Assembly: GCF_019175385.1 (NCBI RefSeq)
Contig: NC_083341.1
Location: 23,258,203-23,322,202, forward strand
Reading direction: 5' to 3'
DNA: 64,000 nt
From: Lycium barbarum
Lineage: Eukaryota; Streptophyta; Magnoliopsida; Solanales; Solanaceae
Below, piece after piece: positions 47,561 to 59,700 of this stretch. The notes under the pieces are model-generated. The model had not been told where the DNA came from and did no database searches. It saw nothing but the letters and a program-made list of their open reading frames with translations. Within the stretch, counting starts at the first letter, position 1; each line of letters opens with the position of its first letter. The translations under genes and the position numbers were made by a program.

Positions 47561-48490
47561 CGTTCACAGGCATCGGTCCACTGAAATTTTGCGACTTCCG
47601 AGCTAACTTCGTTAATGATGCTGAAGTAGAAGAAAATCCTTCCACAAATCTTCTATAATAGCCTGCTAATACCAAGAAGCTACGGACCTCTGTAGGAGTT
47701 GTAGGACTTGGCCAAGTCTTCACAACCACAATTTTCTGAGTGTCAACTCGAATGCCGTCAGCTGAAATAATATGACCCAGAAAAGTTACCAAGTTCAGCC
47801 AAAATTCACATTTCGAAAATTTAGCATACAATTCACAAGTCCGAAGAATTTCAAGAACAATACGCAAGTGGTCGGCATGCTCTGTTTCTGACCGAGAATA
47901 CAACAAAATGTCATCGATGAACACGATCACAAATAGATCTAGAAAGGGCCTGAATACATTATTCATCAAATTCATAAACACTGCCGGGGCATTAGTTAAC
48001 CCAAACGACATCACCCGAAATTCATAATGTCCATATCTAGTTCTGAAAGCCGTTTTCGGAATATCTTCTTCTCTATCTCTCACTTGATGATACCCCGATC
48101 TTAAATCAATCTTTGAAAACCACTTGGCACCTTGAAATTGATCAAACAAATCGTCGATTCTCAAAAGTGGATATTTATTCTTGATCGTCACCTTGTTCAA
48201 CTGCCTATAGTCAATACACATTCATAGAGAACCATCGTTTTTCCTTACGAATAAGACAGGTGCTCCCCATGGCGATGAACTGGGTCTAATGAATCCCTTC
48301 TTAAGAAAATCTTTCAATTGAGCCTTTAGCTCTTTCAGTTCTGCAGGAGCCATTCTATAGGGAGGGATAGATATAAGTTTGGTATTCGGTAACACATCGA
48401 TAGTGAAATCAATCTCCTGTTCCAGTGGAAGGCCTGGAAGTTCATCTGGAAATACATCTGGGAATTCATTTACTACCGGAACTGATTGGA
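47561..48490 (-). pseudogene. Element H reverse transcriptase
   Basis: The first part (about 48480-48230) reads [60 protein letters not shown], then a TGA where Arg is expected (DGSL*M). The main frame 48221-47544 has [46 protein letters not shown], the catalytic [24 protein letters not shown] and [17 protein letters not shown]. One nonsense codon and a 3' frameshift are the main defects. Confidence 0.94.
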
Positions 48491-48502
48491 GGGTCGATTA
48501 CT

Positions 48503-49183
48503 TTACTTCGGTGTCATGAACCAGACCAAATGATAAATGTAGGCTTTGGCAATCATCTTTCTCGCTTTGAGAAAAGAAATAAACCTACCTCTTGGCGATG
48601 TTGTGTTACCCTTCCATTCAAACATTGATTCACCCGAAAATTGGAACCGAACTATTTTCGTTCTACAATTCACATTAGCATAGCACGAGGCCAACCAATC
48701 CATGCCCATAATCACATCAAAATCCAGCATTTCTAGTTCAATCAAATCGGCTATATTCTGGCTATCACATACCACAACCACACAATTTTTGTATACCTGT
48801 CTGGCTATTACCGGATCACCGACCGGAGTAGATACCTCGAAAGTTTTAATTGGCTCGGGTTTCACCCCAATACGACCAGCAACATAAGGAGCGATATAAG
48901 ACAACGTAGAACCCAGATCAATCAATGCATAAACATCATGAGAAAATATGGATAGTATACCTATAACCACATCAGGGGAGGACTCAAGATCCTGTCGTCT
49001 GGCCAAAGCATAGATACGGGGTTGGGGGCCACCTGAACTGGATGCTACCATTCTGCCCCTGCCACGGCCTACCGAAGCTTGGGGAATCTGCCATAGGGGG
49101 CGCACGGATGAACAAGAACCGACTACTGATCCTGTGGGTTGAACCCCAACTCTATCGTGCCTCGAGGGACAATCACGCATCAC
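48503..49183 (-). pseudogene. Element H Gag end and aspartic protease
   Basis: A 226-residue open frame starting MMRDCPSRHD (the end of the zinc knuckle), a variable linker, then the protease: SHDVYALIDLGSTLSYIAPY (active-site DLGST where DPGST is usual), TPVGDPVIARQVYKNCVVVV and DFDVIMGMDWLASCYANVNC. Gag and protease share one frame here, as in other plant chromoviruses. It processes the Gag-Pol precursor. Confidence 0.9.
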
Positions 49184-50562
49184 ATGCCCAGTCTATCCAC
49201 AAACATAATAAACATCTGAGCCTTGGTGACACGGGCCCGAATGTAACTTTTTGCACTGACTGCATCGTAGAACCGGTGGTCTCCTCTGGTTAAGAACACC
49301 TCCGAACTGGGAACCTGAGACTCTCGAGCTTTGACCCGGACCAGAATAAATAGGGCGATCAAATCTCCTGCCCGCGAATCGAGAAGGTGCACTAGTCTCG
49401 GACTTGCCTGAATACCTGAAATACTATTGTTGAGCCCCTCTATACTCACTACTAGCAGATCTGGCCCTCTTACTCTGCCCTCTATCAATATCGCGCTCAG
49501 CCCTCTGCGACTATTGCTGCTCTTCTAAATTCTGGGCATGGGCCTGAATATGGGAGATGTTCATTCCTCTTACTAGGGGTGGGCATGGTACGGTATTTGA
49601 AACTTCGGTTCGGTAACTTCGGTATTCGGTTTTTAAAAATACGATATCATTACCATACCAAATTAATTCGGTACGGTTCGGTATTTTTAAGTTCGGTTTC
49701 GGTATTTCACGGTACGGTAATTCGGTAACCATAGTTTATTTGACTTTGACTTACGTATATACTCATGTAATAAAGGATTATGACTTCGAGATTTCTCAAT
49801 TATATTAAACAATCTTTGAACAAACGTGGCCCTAAGCCACTCAAGATCGATGTACTCTGTCTCCCATATCGGCTATCATAGTGGGAGCATACTGGGTAAT
49901 GAATTGAAACGAAGACTATATTCCCGATCACTCATATTCCCTTGCTTTAGATTCAAAAACCTGTCAGCTCAGGCCCTTCGAACTTCGGGTGGCAAATAAT
50001 GACGAAGGAAGGTATCTACAAATTCTTGCCAAACTGGGGGAGGTGCATTTTCCTTCCTTGTAGCTATCCAATTATTATACCATAAAACAGCGACATCCCG
50101 CAATCTATAAGACGCTAACTCCACTGACTCAATATCGGAAGCATCTATAATCCTCAGCGTCCTTAACATCTCGTCTATAAAACCCTGTGGGACTTCATCC
50201 GGCTTTGACCAGAAAAATTTTAGCGGGCTTAAACTCATAAAATCACGTGCTCTGGCACGAGTGGCTCTATCACCCGGACCTGCACTCTGTCGCTGAGCCT
50301 AGGCAGCAACTAACTATGTCAACAAGTGAATGGCCTCGATCATCTGTTGACCTGAAGTACCCGGTGGAGGGACTGGAGGGACGGGAGCTGGAGCTGGAGC
50401 CCCTTCATGCTCCTCCGAAACAGGCAGAGTGTGAGAGGTATGAGATGGAGCCTCATTGTGGACCTCACCCTCCTCTACATGTACCGGCGGCTCCTGTTCA
50501 ACCCGCCGTTCTGTCGTAGCCCTACCTTTCTGGGCGGCTGTTGCTTTTCTCTTTACCGACAT
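49184..50562 (-). pseudogene. Element H gag, interrupted by a hAT-like fragment
   Basis: Proposed start ATG at 50562 (MSVKRKATAAQKGRA), the first Met with a typical basic Gag N-terminus after the leader. A Pro/Ala/Glu-rich stretch follows, then TAG and TAA codons (50314 and after), then the gag domain in frame 50238-49969 (SLSPLKFFWSKPDEVPQGFI, ASYRLRDVAVLWYNNW, WQEFVDTFLRHYLPPEVRRA) and NLKQGNMSDREYSLRF. Sense is lost near 49800 where the hAT-like fragment lies, and returns at NISHIQAHAQNLEEQQ (about 49560). The zinc knuckle (about 49165-49260) has a TAG where Gln is expected and Tyr for its first Cys. Confidence 0.88.
49574..49800. mobile_element. One-ended hAT-like fragment
   Basis: Starts TAGGGGTGGGCATGG, the terminal motif of many plant hAT/Ac-type elements, followed by repeated TTCGGTTCGGTA and CGGTACGGT blocks typical of their subterminal DNA. 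The opposite inverted terminus is missing and no 8-bp duplication can be shown. The inner boundary is uncertain (49735-49810). It interrupts the H gag frame. Confidence 0.6.
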
Positions 50563-50769
50563 TGTTGAAATCATAACGCACAATTAGGGAAAGAAAATCT
50601 TATAACATAGCTCTATTGCACGATCTAATAAGAAGAAAGATGGTCATTATTCCTAAATGCCCCGCAGCCTCTTGTTTATAAGTGTGGCGCGCTTCACACC
50701 TAAAAACAAGACTCTACTGGACACGGCTCATAGACATACCCTAGGATAGAACTTCTCTGATAACACTTT
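50563..50769 (-). promoter_or_regulatory. Element H 5' leader and degraded primer-binding site
   Basis: On the minus strand, after the LTR end: AAAGTGTTATCAGAGAAG, where TATCAGAGA is a decayed initiator Met-tRNA site, then a leader with GTGAAGCGCGCCACACTT and ACAAGAGGCTGCGGGGCATT. The leaders of A and G match it, and that of B partly does. This is where retroelement RNAs usually carry packaging and dimerisation signals. Confidence 0.75.
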
Positions 50770-53199
50770 TGTCACAACCCAAATAGGGGCCATGACGGGT
50801 ACCCGGAGCTGACTACCGATCACCACTCATCATGTTGACTACTATGCTCCACCTGGGCATACCTCATTTTCAATACAAACCTATCGTGAAACAATCTCCC
50901 AAAACATACGTATGTACATAATATATAATGGACCCACACATAAGTATCTACGTGTCTCTAACTGAATTGTTGGAATCATAAGGACGTGGCAGGACCCCAC
51001 CATGCCCCAAATATGTACACAAAAGAATAACTAACAGGCTGCACCTCCGAAGTAGTCGGGTGCTCCTGTGCAACTGCTGAGTAAGCTACTAAGTATCTGC
51101 ACCGTCTCTCTGTCTACCTGTGGGCATGAACACAGCGTCCAAAAATGAATGGACGTCAGTACGAATAATGAACTGAGTATGTAAGGCATACATGGTAACA
51201 TAACAAAGGAATATCAAAAGCATAAAAAGAGAAGATAACTGTAACTGCTTGCCTCTTAAGGCGGAATCATGCATGCTTACTTTCTACCTTTATAACATAT
51301 CACACATATATGCATAAGCTGTCTGAATCAATAACATCATCAGCCCGCGTCCGGGCCTCCCACTTCCGAGTTAATCATGTCACGCCACCCACTAGTGGTG
51401 TCATGTCCGGCCAATTAGGCGCGGTGTCATCTTAAGTCGCCCGCCTTAGCGGTGTCATGCCCAGCCAAGTAGGCACGGTGTTATCATAAGCCGCCCGCCT
51501 TAGCGGTGTTATGCCCGGCCATCTAGGCGCGGTGTAAACATACATATGTTCTTATCATAAAGCATGCATAAGAGCTCAAGTAAGCACTGTAACTCTATCA
51601 GAGTGACGTAAGGTCGATAACCTCCGATTACATTATGGAACATAATGATCGTCATGTCTCACCTGAAGGAACTAGCATTATAAGGCGAGGCTATCAACAA
51701 TGAATAGCATCATATCATTATCATGGAACATGTCTCATCTCTATTTTGTAGGAGACTTTTAATACTCTTTAGCTATTATCTTTTGGAATGTAACAAGGTC
51801 ATGGGAATTACCGGAAAGAAATTACAATATATATAGGAATCATGCCTTTGAAGGAAGGGCTATCATTACATACCTTTATATATTTTTAACTCTATTGCCT
51901 ACTTGCTTGCCTTTCGACCTCGCAATGCTACCTTCACGAGAATTTGTACTAAGATTAGACAACCGAAAACATACATAATCTTAAGCTAAAGCAACTAAGA
52001 GTAACTGAAAATTTGGCGACATTTCCTTCGTTTCGACAACTTCTTCCATAGAATAAGATAACCCGCAAACATCAATAAGAACACCTATGATAACATAATC
52101 ACTAAATTCTTCAAGCTAAACATTATTTACTTCTTAAATCCACCTTCAAAATCATCCATAACCATGCCTATTTTACAACTTCATATTCATTCTCATATAA
52201 TACTCCTTTAACATCATTTGTATTATTCAACACAAGATTGTTCTCATAACACATCAAAAACTATTATTCAAATCAAGTCATTAATCAAGAGTATTACTAT
52301 TTCCATATTGCACTCCATATTCTCCTCCCTTTCATAATCCAAGTCTTTTAACCTCTCAATATTCTTAATAACATAAATTGAACATAAAACTTACCTTTGA
52401 TGATGTAGAAATGGACTTTTGATGTAAGTACTTAACTTGGAGAAAACCCTACTTCAACACTAAAGAGATTCTTGGTTTCCACAAACCCTAGAGTGTACTC
52501 TTGCACTTGATTCTACTAATTCTTGGTGTTTACTCCTTGATTTCCCTTGTATATATGATAATATAATGAGAGGAGTTTTCTAGAACCTTCAAGACTTGGA
52601 GAGAGAATGAAATCTGAAAAGTTGGGGTGTAACTCGTCTATTTATAGCTGAAACTAGAAAGTTCCAGCTAAGCGGTCGACCAGCGGGTCGACGGACTGTC
52701 GACACGTCGATGGTCCGTCGACTTGCTCCGTCGACTAACACCTAAGAATCTCTGATTGCAGAAGCATGTTGACAGTCAGGTTGACGATCCCGTCGACGTG
52801 TCGACGGTCCGTTGACTTGTTCGGTCGACTGACGCCTGCAGGTCTCCGTCTGTAGAAACATATTGACGGTGTGCAGTGACGGTCCGTTGACATGTCGACG
52901 GCCCGTCGATAGTGACTGGTGTCTACAAAATTTCCCTGATTCAGTTCAGATTTCGCCAATTCGATTTGTTCAACTTCTAACCCCGTAAATCACCTGGAGT
53001 ACCTGTTGGTACATTTGTATTCGGGGTAAGATATTCTCTACCTTAACTATCTCCCACGGGTTTTCTTCTCTTACCTCATATGTCTTTGGAATCTTAATTA
53101 GAATCCTTTAGTATCCCTTTTTACTAGTAGGGATATCATTCCTTAATTTACGTTGGCCTATTTACCGCATAACGACATGAAATTTTCTGAGGTGTAATA
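50770..53199 (-). repeat. Element H 5' LTR (2,430 bp)
   Basis: Plus-orientation ends TGTCACAACCC and GGTGTAATA (final CA changed to TA). Holds the tandem array (51345-51540), a TATA box (52638-52646) and a palindrome array (52665-52925). In the hairpin region the 3' arm is mutated (AATGAACTG at 51165-51173). Confidence 0.92.
52665..52925 (-). promoter_or_regulatory. CpG-rich palindrome array of H 5' LTR
   Basis: Contains TCGACGGACTGTCGA, GTCGACGGTCCGTTGAC, GTGACGGTCCGTTGAC and GTCGACGGCCCGTCGAT within 260 bp, immediately upstream of the minus-strand TATA box. Core CGGNCCG. The neighbouring DNA is AT-rich. Confidence 0.7.
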
Positions 53200-53204
53200 G
53201 TATA

Positions 53205-53609
53205 AGTTCTTTATTGAATAACATATAAACTTTCCATACTCCTTCAACATAATTTTATTGTTTTATTATGGTTAGTGTGTGTGAGGGGACAAGCCCACAT
53301 TAAACCTTGATTGTATTATACTCTATATACGTACATGAAATCATAATTGTTTTCCTCTATAAGAGATGATCAATAATAATGGGTAATGGTTAGTGATGAT
53401 GTTTTTATGTTGAACTATGACAATTGAACCTTGTTTAAAGAAATGAAGACGTTTTCAAGACTATCAACGAAATGATGTATCTTTGTAATGGCACAATAAG
53501 TCTTAATGCTAATTGATGATGTGAATATCTTGAGATAAATTGTGATTCGGCTTTTACGCTATGATTCTCTGTTGTTGTGTTTGGCCTAGCTACTCGACAA
53601 GAAGGGTTG
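53205..53609 (+). repeat. Element F 3' LTR, segment 2
   Basis: Resumes the F LTR after H (AGTTCTTTATTGAATAA, compare 23363 onward) and runs to GGTTG at 53605-53609, the left target copy of solo LTR I. Confidence 0.9.
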
Positions 53610-53761
53610 TGTCACGACCCAAACTGATGAGCCGTGACGGGAGTCTAACCTCTAGCGGCCAAACGCCCCTAAACACGTATCTGAAACATACTGAACATCA
53701 AAGGCCCATAAATGGCATAAACTGATCTCATAAGAGGGAAGCATCAGAACTTTGTACAATC

Positions 53762-53764
<3 letters not shown>

Positions 53765-53815
<51 letters not shown>
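53765..53815. repeat. (TA)n microsatellite
   Basis: About 25 AT dinucleotides inside solo LTR I; it creates spurious repetitive open frames on both strands. Confidence 0.95.
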
Positions 53816-53819
<4 letters not shown>

Positions 53820-54126
53820 ACATGTGGAAGAACAGTGCAAGCCAGCTAAGCTGCTACATATACTGTACACGAAAGAATTGAAGCCGACAAGGCTACATAA
53901 TCTGACTACTACATACAACTGTCTACAAATCTCTACTGGAATAAAAGTTGTAGAAAGGACGGGACAGGACCCCATCATACCCATATGTATACACATCTAA
54001 AGAGGGGCATACCAAAATTGACTGTAGCTCCGAATCAAATGGATCGTACTGACCACTGCTAGATATAGAGGTCCTACAGAGCTAGACCACCTGTCTGTCT
54101 CCCTATACCTGCAGTCATGAAAGCAG

Positions 54127-54155
54127 CCCCCCCTCCCCCCCCCCCCCCCCCCCCC
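54127..54155. repeat. C7-T-C21 homopolymer tract
   Basis: Seven C, one T, twenty-one C, just before the GTCAGTACGG repeat in solo LTR I. The related LTRs have CGTCC plus a short A-rich stretch there instead. Confidence 0.95.
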
Positions 54156-54357
54156 TCGAGTAACGGGGAGTCAGTACGGATAATATACCGACTATGTAAG
54201 GCATAAAAACAACATATATACATAAGAATCATGGATATGATCTGAACTCATAAACTGAAATGACTGACTGCATGCACTTGTATGAACTAGTATCTGCCTC
54301 TATGGGCACATAATATGCATGCTCACGCCTATCAATAATGGCCATGCATCTATATAT

Positions 54358-54430
54358 ATGTGTGCGTATATAACGCCTGATGTATGTGCTTATATAACGC
54401 CTGATGTATGTGCTTATATAACGCCTGTAA
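54358..54430. repeat. 26-bp tandem array in LTR I
   Basis: Units of TATATAACGCCTGATGTATGTGCT (near three copies); a further TATATAACGCC at about 54558. The core TATATAACGCC is shared with the 3' LTR of element A. Confidence 0.85.
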
Positions 54431-55459
54431 AGCCTCTGCAGCATCTCATTATATCATATCGGCTCCTCTGCGGCCATAGTCAATATCATCATCATAGTAA
54501 TAATGTGTATATAATGCCTATATCTCTTCCCATACTTTACATATATCTAATATTCACGTATATAACGCCTTCTGGTCACGGGTCAATATACATAATATAA
54601 TGAATGTAATGCATGAATAAACTGTATGCACAGAGCTGGCTACATAAGACTGGACCCATGAACAGAAGGATTACTCATAAATGGAGTACATGAACATCAA
54701 AGACTGAAGTACTTCCAATGCTTCTAAGAGTAGAGTAATATGGAAGCTCTCTTACTCGCTCGTTGGATCATATCATAGGATCATGCCAAAAGAAGAAAAG
54801 GATGGCCTTAACATACCTCTTAAAGTATACTCAATCGTCTAACTTCTACCTCTCGAACTTGCAAGTCTACAATTAAGATAACATAGGGCTTAATTAGACT
54901 ATTTACTTCACTTACTAGCCTCCTTTAGATGCATATAGAGCTTAACGATTTGTAGACAACATTTTCCTTATAAGCTTACAATTCTTCGACCTCTCATTCG
55001 ATCCAACGTCAACCACAATATCCACAACACGATGACAATACACATATATTTACCAAAATATATTTAAATCCATTCCCAATCATCTTTTAAAATAACCCTA
55101 AGTCACTATCTTGTCCTTCATCATCTTACCATCCCCATAAATACCCCCTCTTTACTTAGAATCACTAAAACTCTTGATACTCAACTTAAATATAAGAGTA
55201 GAAATCATTTACATACCTTGAGGGTCAAGGATACCAAGAATCACTTCAACTTCAACTCCCTAAACTTTACAACCTTGAAGAAACCCTAGAAGCAACCTTC
55301 TTCTTCACCATCTCGGGTTTACGGGGTCCAGGACTTGTCAAATCATCACTAATATGATGAAAATTATTGGGAGAGAATATGTTAGGGTTTTTCTAATTTG
55401 GAAAGGAGAAAAATATGAAATAAGGTCGTGAACCACCTATATATACGTGGAAGCCGAAA

Positions 55460-55615
55460 AGGCTACAGCGGTCCGGTTCGACGAGCGGGTCGACGGCCCG
55501 TCGACTTGTTCCATCGACCTGACCCTGCAGATGCAAGACTGCGAGATCCTAGAGATTCCGCACATTGACGGTCCATCGAGCATGTCGACGACCCGTCGAT
55601 GATGACTGGTGTTCT
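55460..55615 (-). promoter_or_regulatory. CpG-rich palindrome array of LTR I
   Basis: Includes a perfect GTCGACGGCCCGTCGAC at 55489-55505 (8-base arms around one C), CGGTCCG, and TGTCGACGACCCGTCGAT. The TATA box (TATATATA, 55438-55445) lies about 15 bases downstream on the minus strand. Confidence 0.7.
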
Positions 55616-55825
55616 GCAGATTTTTCTGATTCAGTTTAGATCGCGTCGATTCGATTCGTTCAACTTCTAACTCTATAAATTACCAGGAATATCTGCTGGT
55701 ACCCTCGTACACAGGGTAAGACACTTTCTGCCTCTAAACTCGAGCTCGAGTCTCTATTCCAAGGGCATACCCGACTAGAAAACCATAGGTTCTACTGCTA
55801 CGAACACGAGGGGTGTAACAGGTTA

Positions 55826-56759
55826 TCACTATGGATCCTAGTATGGTAATGCCTAGCCATTCGAGAGGAAGAGTGGCCACTGCCAGGTTCGCCACCCGGG
55901 GTACGATTTATTCTTAGCTCTTCGGGAGGAAGGATCGCCATTGAGAATTTCACATTCCGATGTGGTGCGCTTTTTTTAGGGAACCTCTAAGGTCATCCCT
56001 TTGATGTTATTGATTCTTGGGCCTGTATTGGCAAGTGTGATATCCTTATCTTTTTATGGAACTGTGTTTGATAATCATGATTAATTTAAAAAGCATATCT
56101 GAAACTCTTAACTTGCCAAAAGGCTTTATAATCAGTTTTGATAATTCTTACTGAGATATACAAGCTGAATAATTGATTTCTCGTGTTTCATACTATCCTC
56201 AGAACTGATTTATTTAAGTATTATTGTATTTTATTTTCATATTACTTGTTGTCCCTGAGGCACTCACTGAGTACGAAGTACTCAAGCATACCATTTTTGT
56301 TTTTGATGGTATGTTATGTAACGGAGAGGAGCAGGTTCTTGATACTCAAAATGCTTAGGAAGGACTTGTTGTTGCTGCTGACTTGGTGAGACCACATGTT
56401 CATTCGTGGGACACCCCTTATCTTATTTATTTACTATTCTAGTTTTTCGGGCTCCGTCCTGATGTGTCAGACAATTACTCTTTTATCTTAGAAGCTCCAT
56501 AGTACACATTCTTGCTAGTAGTTGTTGAGTTTTATTTAACTATAGGACATTCATCACGTTTTGATTAAGTTTTATAATTAAAGACTTCCGCTGATTTAAT
56601 TCATATATTATGATTTGATTGTATTTATTTTATAAACTGTTGGAGGTGAATATTGAACCTGGCGGGTTCAAGTGTTGTTATTGCATCTTTTAGGTTCTTT
56701 TGATGTTGTTCATGACGTAGGATGCCGGTCACGTCTAGGGTGGGTTTTGGGGCGTGAAA
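55826..56759 (+). repeat. Element F 3' LTR, segment 3
   Basis: Resumes at TCACTATGGATCC (compare 23762) and runs to GGGGCGTGAAA. Contains the perfect GAGTAC/GTACTC repeat (56269-56283). Followed by the right TSD GTTTG (56760-56764). Confidence 0.92.
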
Positions 56760-56764
56760 GTTTG

Positions 56765-59700
56765 ATTTTAAAGCTATTTCAAGTTTGCTATTTGAAGAAC
56801 CTAGTATTTATGTATGTTTTAAGGTTATTCATGTTTGATGAAAACCTTGTTTGGCTACTATTTCATTAAAACCTTAAGGCTGCTATGATGTAATGATAGT
56901 ATAATGAATTTTAAATAGAGATTTAAGCATTTCTTATTAGGTTTAAGACTAATATTAATGATTTAGGAGAAGTATATTGTTGTTTTTCTTATCAATTTAC
57001 TGTTTCGTTGAAGTTCTAAGGTCGTTGTGTTATAATATTGTATGAGGAAGGATAAGAGGGCCCTTAAGTGATTAACTAGTAGGTTTAATGTAAAAAAAAT
57101 GAAATTTAAATGAAGCTAGTATTAGTTTGGTTTTTTGTTGTGCTTTTATTTTTGGTTTACTGTTTCATTTGTGGTTTTGAGGGCTGGGTGTCATCTCGTC
57201 ATTTTGGAACTACTTGGATATTTGTTCTGTGGTTCCTGTACACTTATAGTCTTGTTTAGTTTGCATTAAGTCCATTCCAAGTATGTTGATTGATTCTGGA
57301 CAACTTGATTGGATTTATAGGTTGTTATCTTTGATTATTATCTAAAAACTGTGTAAAATCTTATAAACAAGCTTGTGTTCTCATATTTATTGATAATAAT
57401 TGGGACCTTGTCTAAAGACATCCTAAAGGGACCCTAGAAAATAGTAAATGATCTTTTGAATGGGAACTGGCTCTAAAAATGACTTTAAGCCTCATCTGTG
57501 TTTTAAAATGGCCTGTTTGAGTATTCCTGAGATTTTTTATATCTGTCATATGTTTAAATTATGTATGATCCTCTAGGATCAATTTTTTGACTTAAAATCA
57601 TCTTGGAACTTTGAAATGCATTACTTGTCCTGTATGGTTACATATACTTGAATTAAAATGAGTTTAAGTCTCCATTTTTCCTTGAAGTGGTCTGGTTGAG
57701 TATAGTTTTGCAGATTGTGAGGTCTGTCCCTTGTTTCAGACTTATATGACCCCCCCCCCCCCCCCCCCCCCCCTTATGATCAATTCAGATTTAAAATGAC
57801 CTTGAAAACTTGAAATGTGATGTTTGTCCCTATATTGTTTACACATATTGAACTAGAAGGTATTTAGGTTTTTTGATTTTGCTGGTTTTATCTGTGCTGA
57901 ACTTGATCCCACTCCTTTAAGATTGATATTCTTCAAAAGGTTTGCAAAAGATATATACAGATAATTTTCAAATCTCTAAACCAATTGGTCTATTTGAAAA
58001 ATCTTATGAACCTTTAGAAGGTTTTAAATCTCTGATTCTTCAATTCTTCACTAAATGGAGGTCAAGATAATAAGAAGAGGATTTGCATGTTTTGTGACTG
58101 TTTGGCTTCACTTGTATACATTTTGGCATTTTTGGACCTTGTTAAGCACTTGCAAAGTAAATCATTCACTTAATTTGCTTTGTTGATCCTGAAATTGTTA
58201 AGTGTAGATTGAGGCCTCTAAAATTGAGAATTTATTTAGAATAGGAACTTGTTGAATCTATAGCTTGTCTTGTTGATCTATTATAATGGTTTGAGTTTTG
58301 TGTGGTCTTATGTGTGTGCCAATCACTTGTCCAAATTACAGTGTAATATGTCCTGTTGAGTTTGCCTTGATTAATTGGAGTTTTAATACCCTTGCTTGCT
58401 TGTTTGAACCAAAACATGACTAATGATAGTTATTGCAGACTAGGACAGTGGCATGAACCCTCCTAGTCATAGTTTAAGCTCCCATAGACCTGTGTTATTC
58501 CCATCTGAGTTTCTTATTATTTGGGACTTGTTGCAACTGTAGTTGAATCATGACTACACCTAGGATAGCCTCATGCTCCCTTTTACCTCCTTGTGGACTT
58601 GCTGATCCTATTTTAATCATCCTCTATGTCTTGTTAGGACTCTATTTGATCTCACACTTGAGTTTGGATCATTGTGCTTGATTCTGGAAATGAACTAAGT
58701 TAATATTGTAATTTTAAAGATCTACAATATTTTCTATGGGACTGCTTATATACTGAGATGATCTTGAGACTAGTTGAGACCTTTGTGACCCAATGATTGA
58801 ACATAAACTAAGATTTAGGGACATGGGAAATGTTGGGGACCTACACTCTGAATCTGCTTAATACTTAGATTTGTTTAAGCTAAAATTGGTACAAAAATGA
58901 CTCTGGACCTTGGAAACTTGCCTCTGAAAGTGGTGAATGGGTTAGCAAAATGGCTTTCTGGTATTTTAAAGGAGAAGACAGTTTTGGGCCACAATGCTGG
59001 GCCTGCTTCATGGGCTCTCTCTCATTTGTTAAAATTCAGCTTTTGGGTGATTATTATGTATGGGTTTGGTCCAATAGTGTAGTATTCCATTTTTTGCTAT
59101 GTAATAGTTGTGTAGTTTTTTTTTTTTTTTACTTAGCTTAATTCATGAATGTATTCTAATGTCATGTATACCCGTTTGTATTTTTGTTCACCCAAACCCG
59201 TTGGTGGGCCCCAACGAGGGCCACCAATGTATCTAGATCGAGTCAATCTTTCTTTTGGAGCATAGCATGGAGCATATGCAATTCTGGGCCTTAAGGATAC
59301 CCTGTCGTATATTTATTCCTATTTGGCCTTGGTCGGCCCAATATCCTTATCTCTTTATTTATGCATTTAAATTCTACACTTGTATTTATTTATAAATTAG
59401 AACCCTCAAGGTTATCCCACATTAAAAGTCGCCTAAACTTGATTTTAAAACTATACAGAACTGATTTGGAAACTTTAATATAACTTGTGACTTCAAACGG
59501 ATTGATTTAGTACAATTTGGACTAAAAATGATCAATTTCATAAATTATGGGACTGATTTTAACATTTTTGAAACTTGTGGACTGATATGAACCTATGGAC
59601 TATGCGGACTGCTTTAAAGACTTTACGAACTGTTTTGACCATTTTTAGTAACTTGGACTATTTTGCACTAAAATGACAAAATATTAAAATGCGGTTAAAC

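Larger units (their letters stand above)
42933..53199 (-). mobile_element. Element H: Ty3/Gypsy chromovirus, complete (10.3 kb)
   Basis: Minus-strand element with LTRs 42933-45368 and 50770-53199, flanked by GTATG (42928-42932) and GTATA (53200-53204). The uninterrupted F 5' LTR reads AAAGTATGAATTC here, so the original site was GTATG. Internal order on the minus strand: leader, gag, protease, RT, RNase H, integrase, chromodomain, polypurine tract. It is the least damaged coding element in the window, but stops, frameshifts and a hAT-like fragment in gag inactivate it. Confidence 0.94.
53610..55820 (-). mobile_element. Solo LTR I (2,211 bp)
   Basis: Plus-orientation ends TGTCACGACCC and GGGTGTAACA, flanked by GGTTG (53605-53609) and GGTTA (55821-55825), one mismatch. 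No internal retroelement coding. It has the same LTR plan as A, E and H: palindrome array (55460-55615), minus-strand TATA (55438-55445), a short tandem array (54358-54430) and a decayed CAGTAC...TACCG repeat (54172-54190). Also C21 (54135-54155) and a (TA)n run (53765-53815). Confidence 0.88.
22578..56759 (+). mobile_element. Element F: Ty3/Gypsy chromovirus (9.2 kb net, 34.2 kb with inserts)
   Basis: Plus-strand element flanked by GTTTG on both sides (22573-22577 and 56760-56764). LTRs start TGTAACATCCCG; the 5' LTR ends GGGGCATGACA and the 3' LTR ends GGGGCGTGAAA. It has a perfect PBS (24702-24713), gag, protease, RT, RNase H, integrase and chromodomain in order, and a polypurine tract (42113-42125). 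Element G sits in the chromodomain, and elements H and I sit in the 3' LTR. Nonsense codons are frequent, so it is inactive. Confidence 0.92.

Noticed and set aside
42933..53199. Possibility that H is an endogenous virus rather than a retrotransposon
   Set aside because: No envelope or movement protein; gag-protease-RT-RNase H-integrase-chromodomain with LTRs and a 5-bp target duplication is a standard chromovirus.
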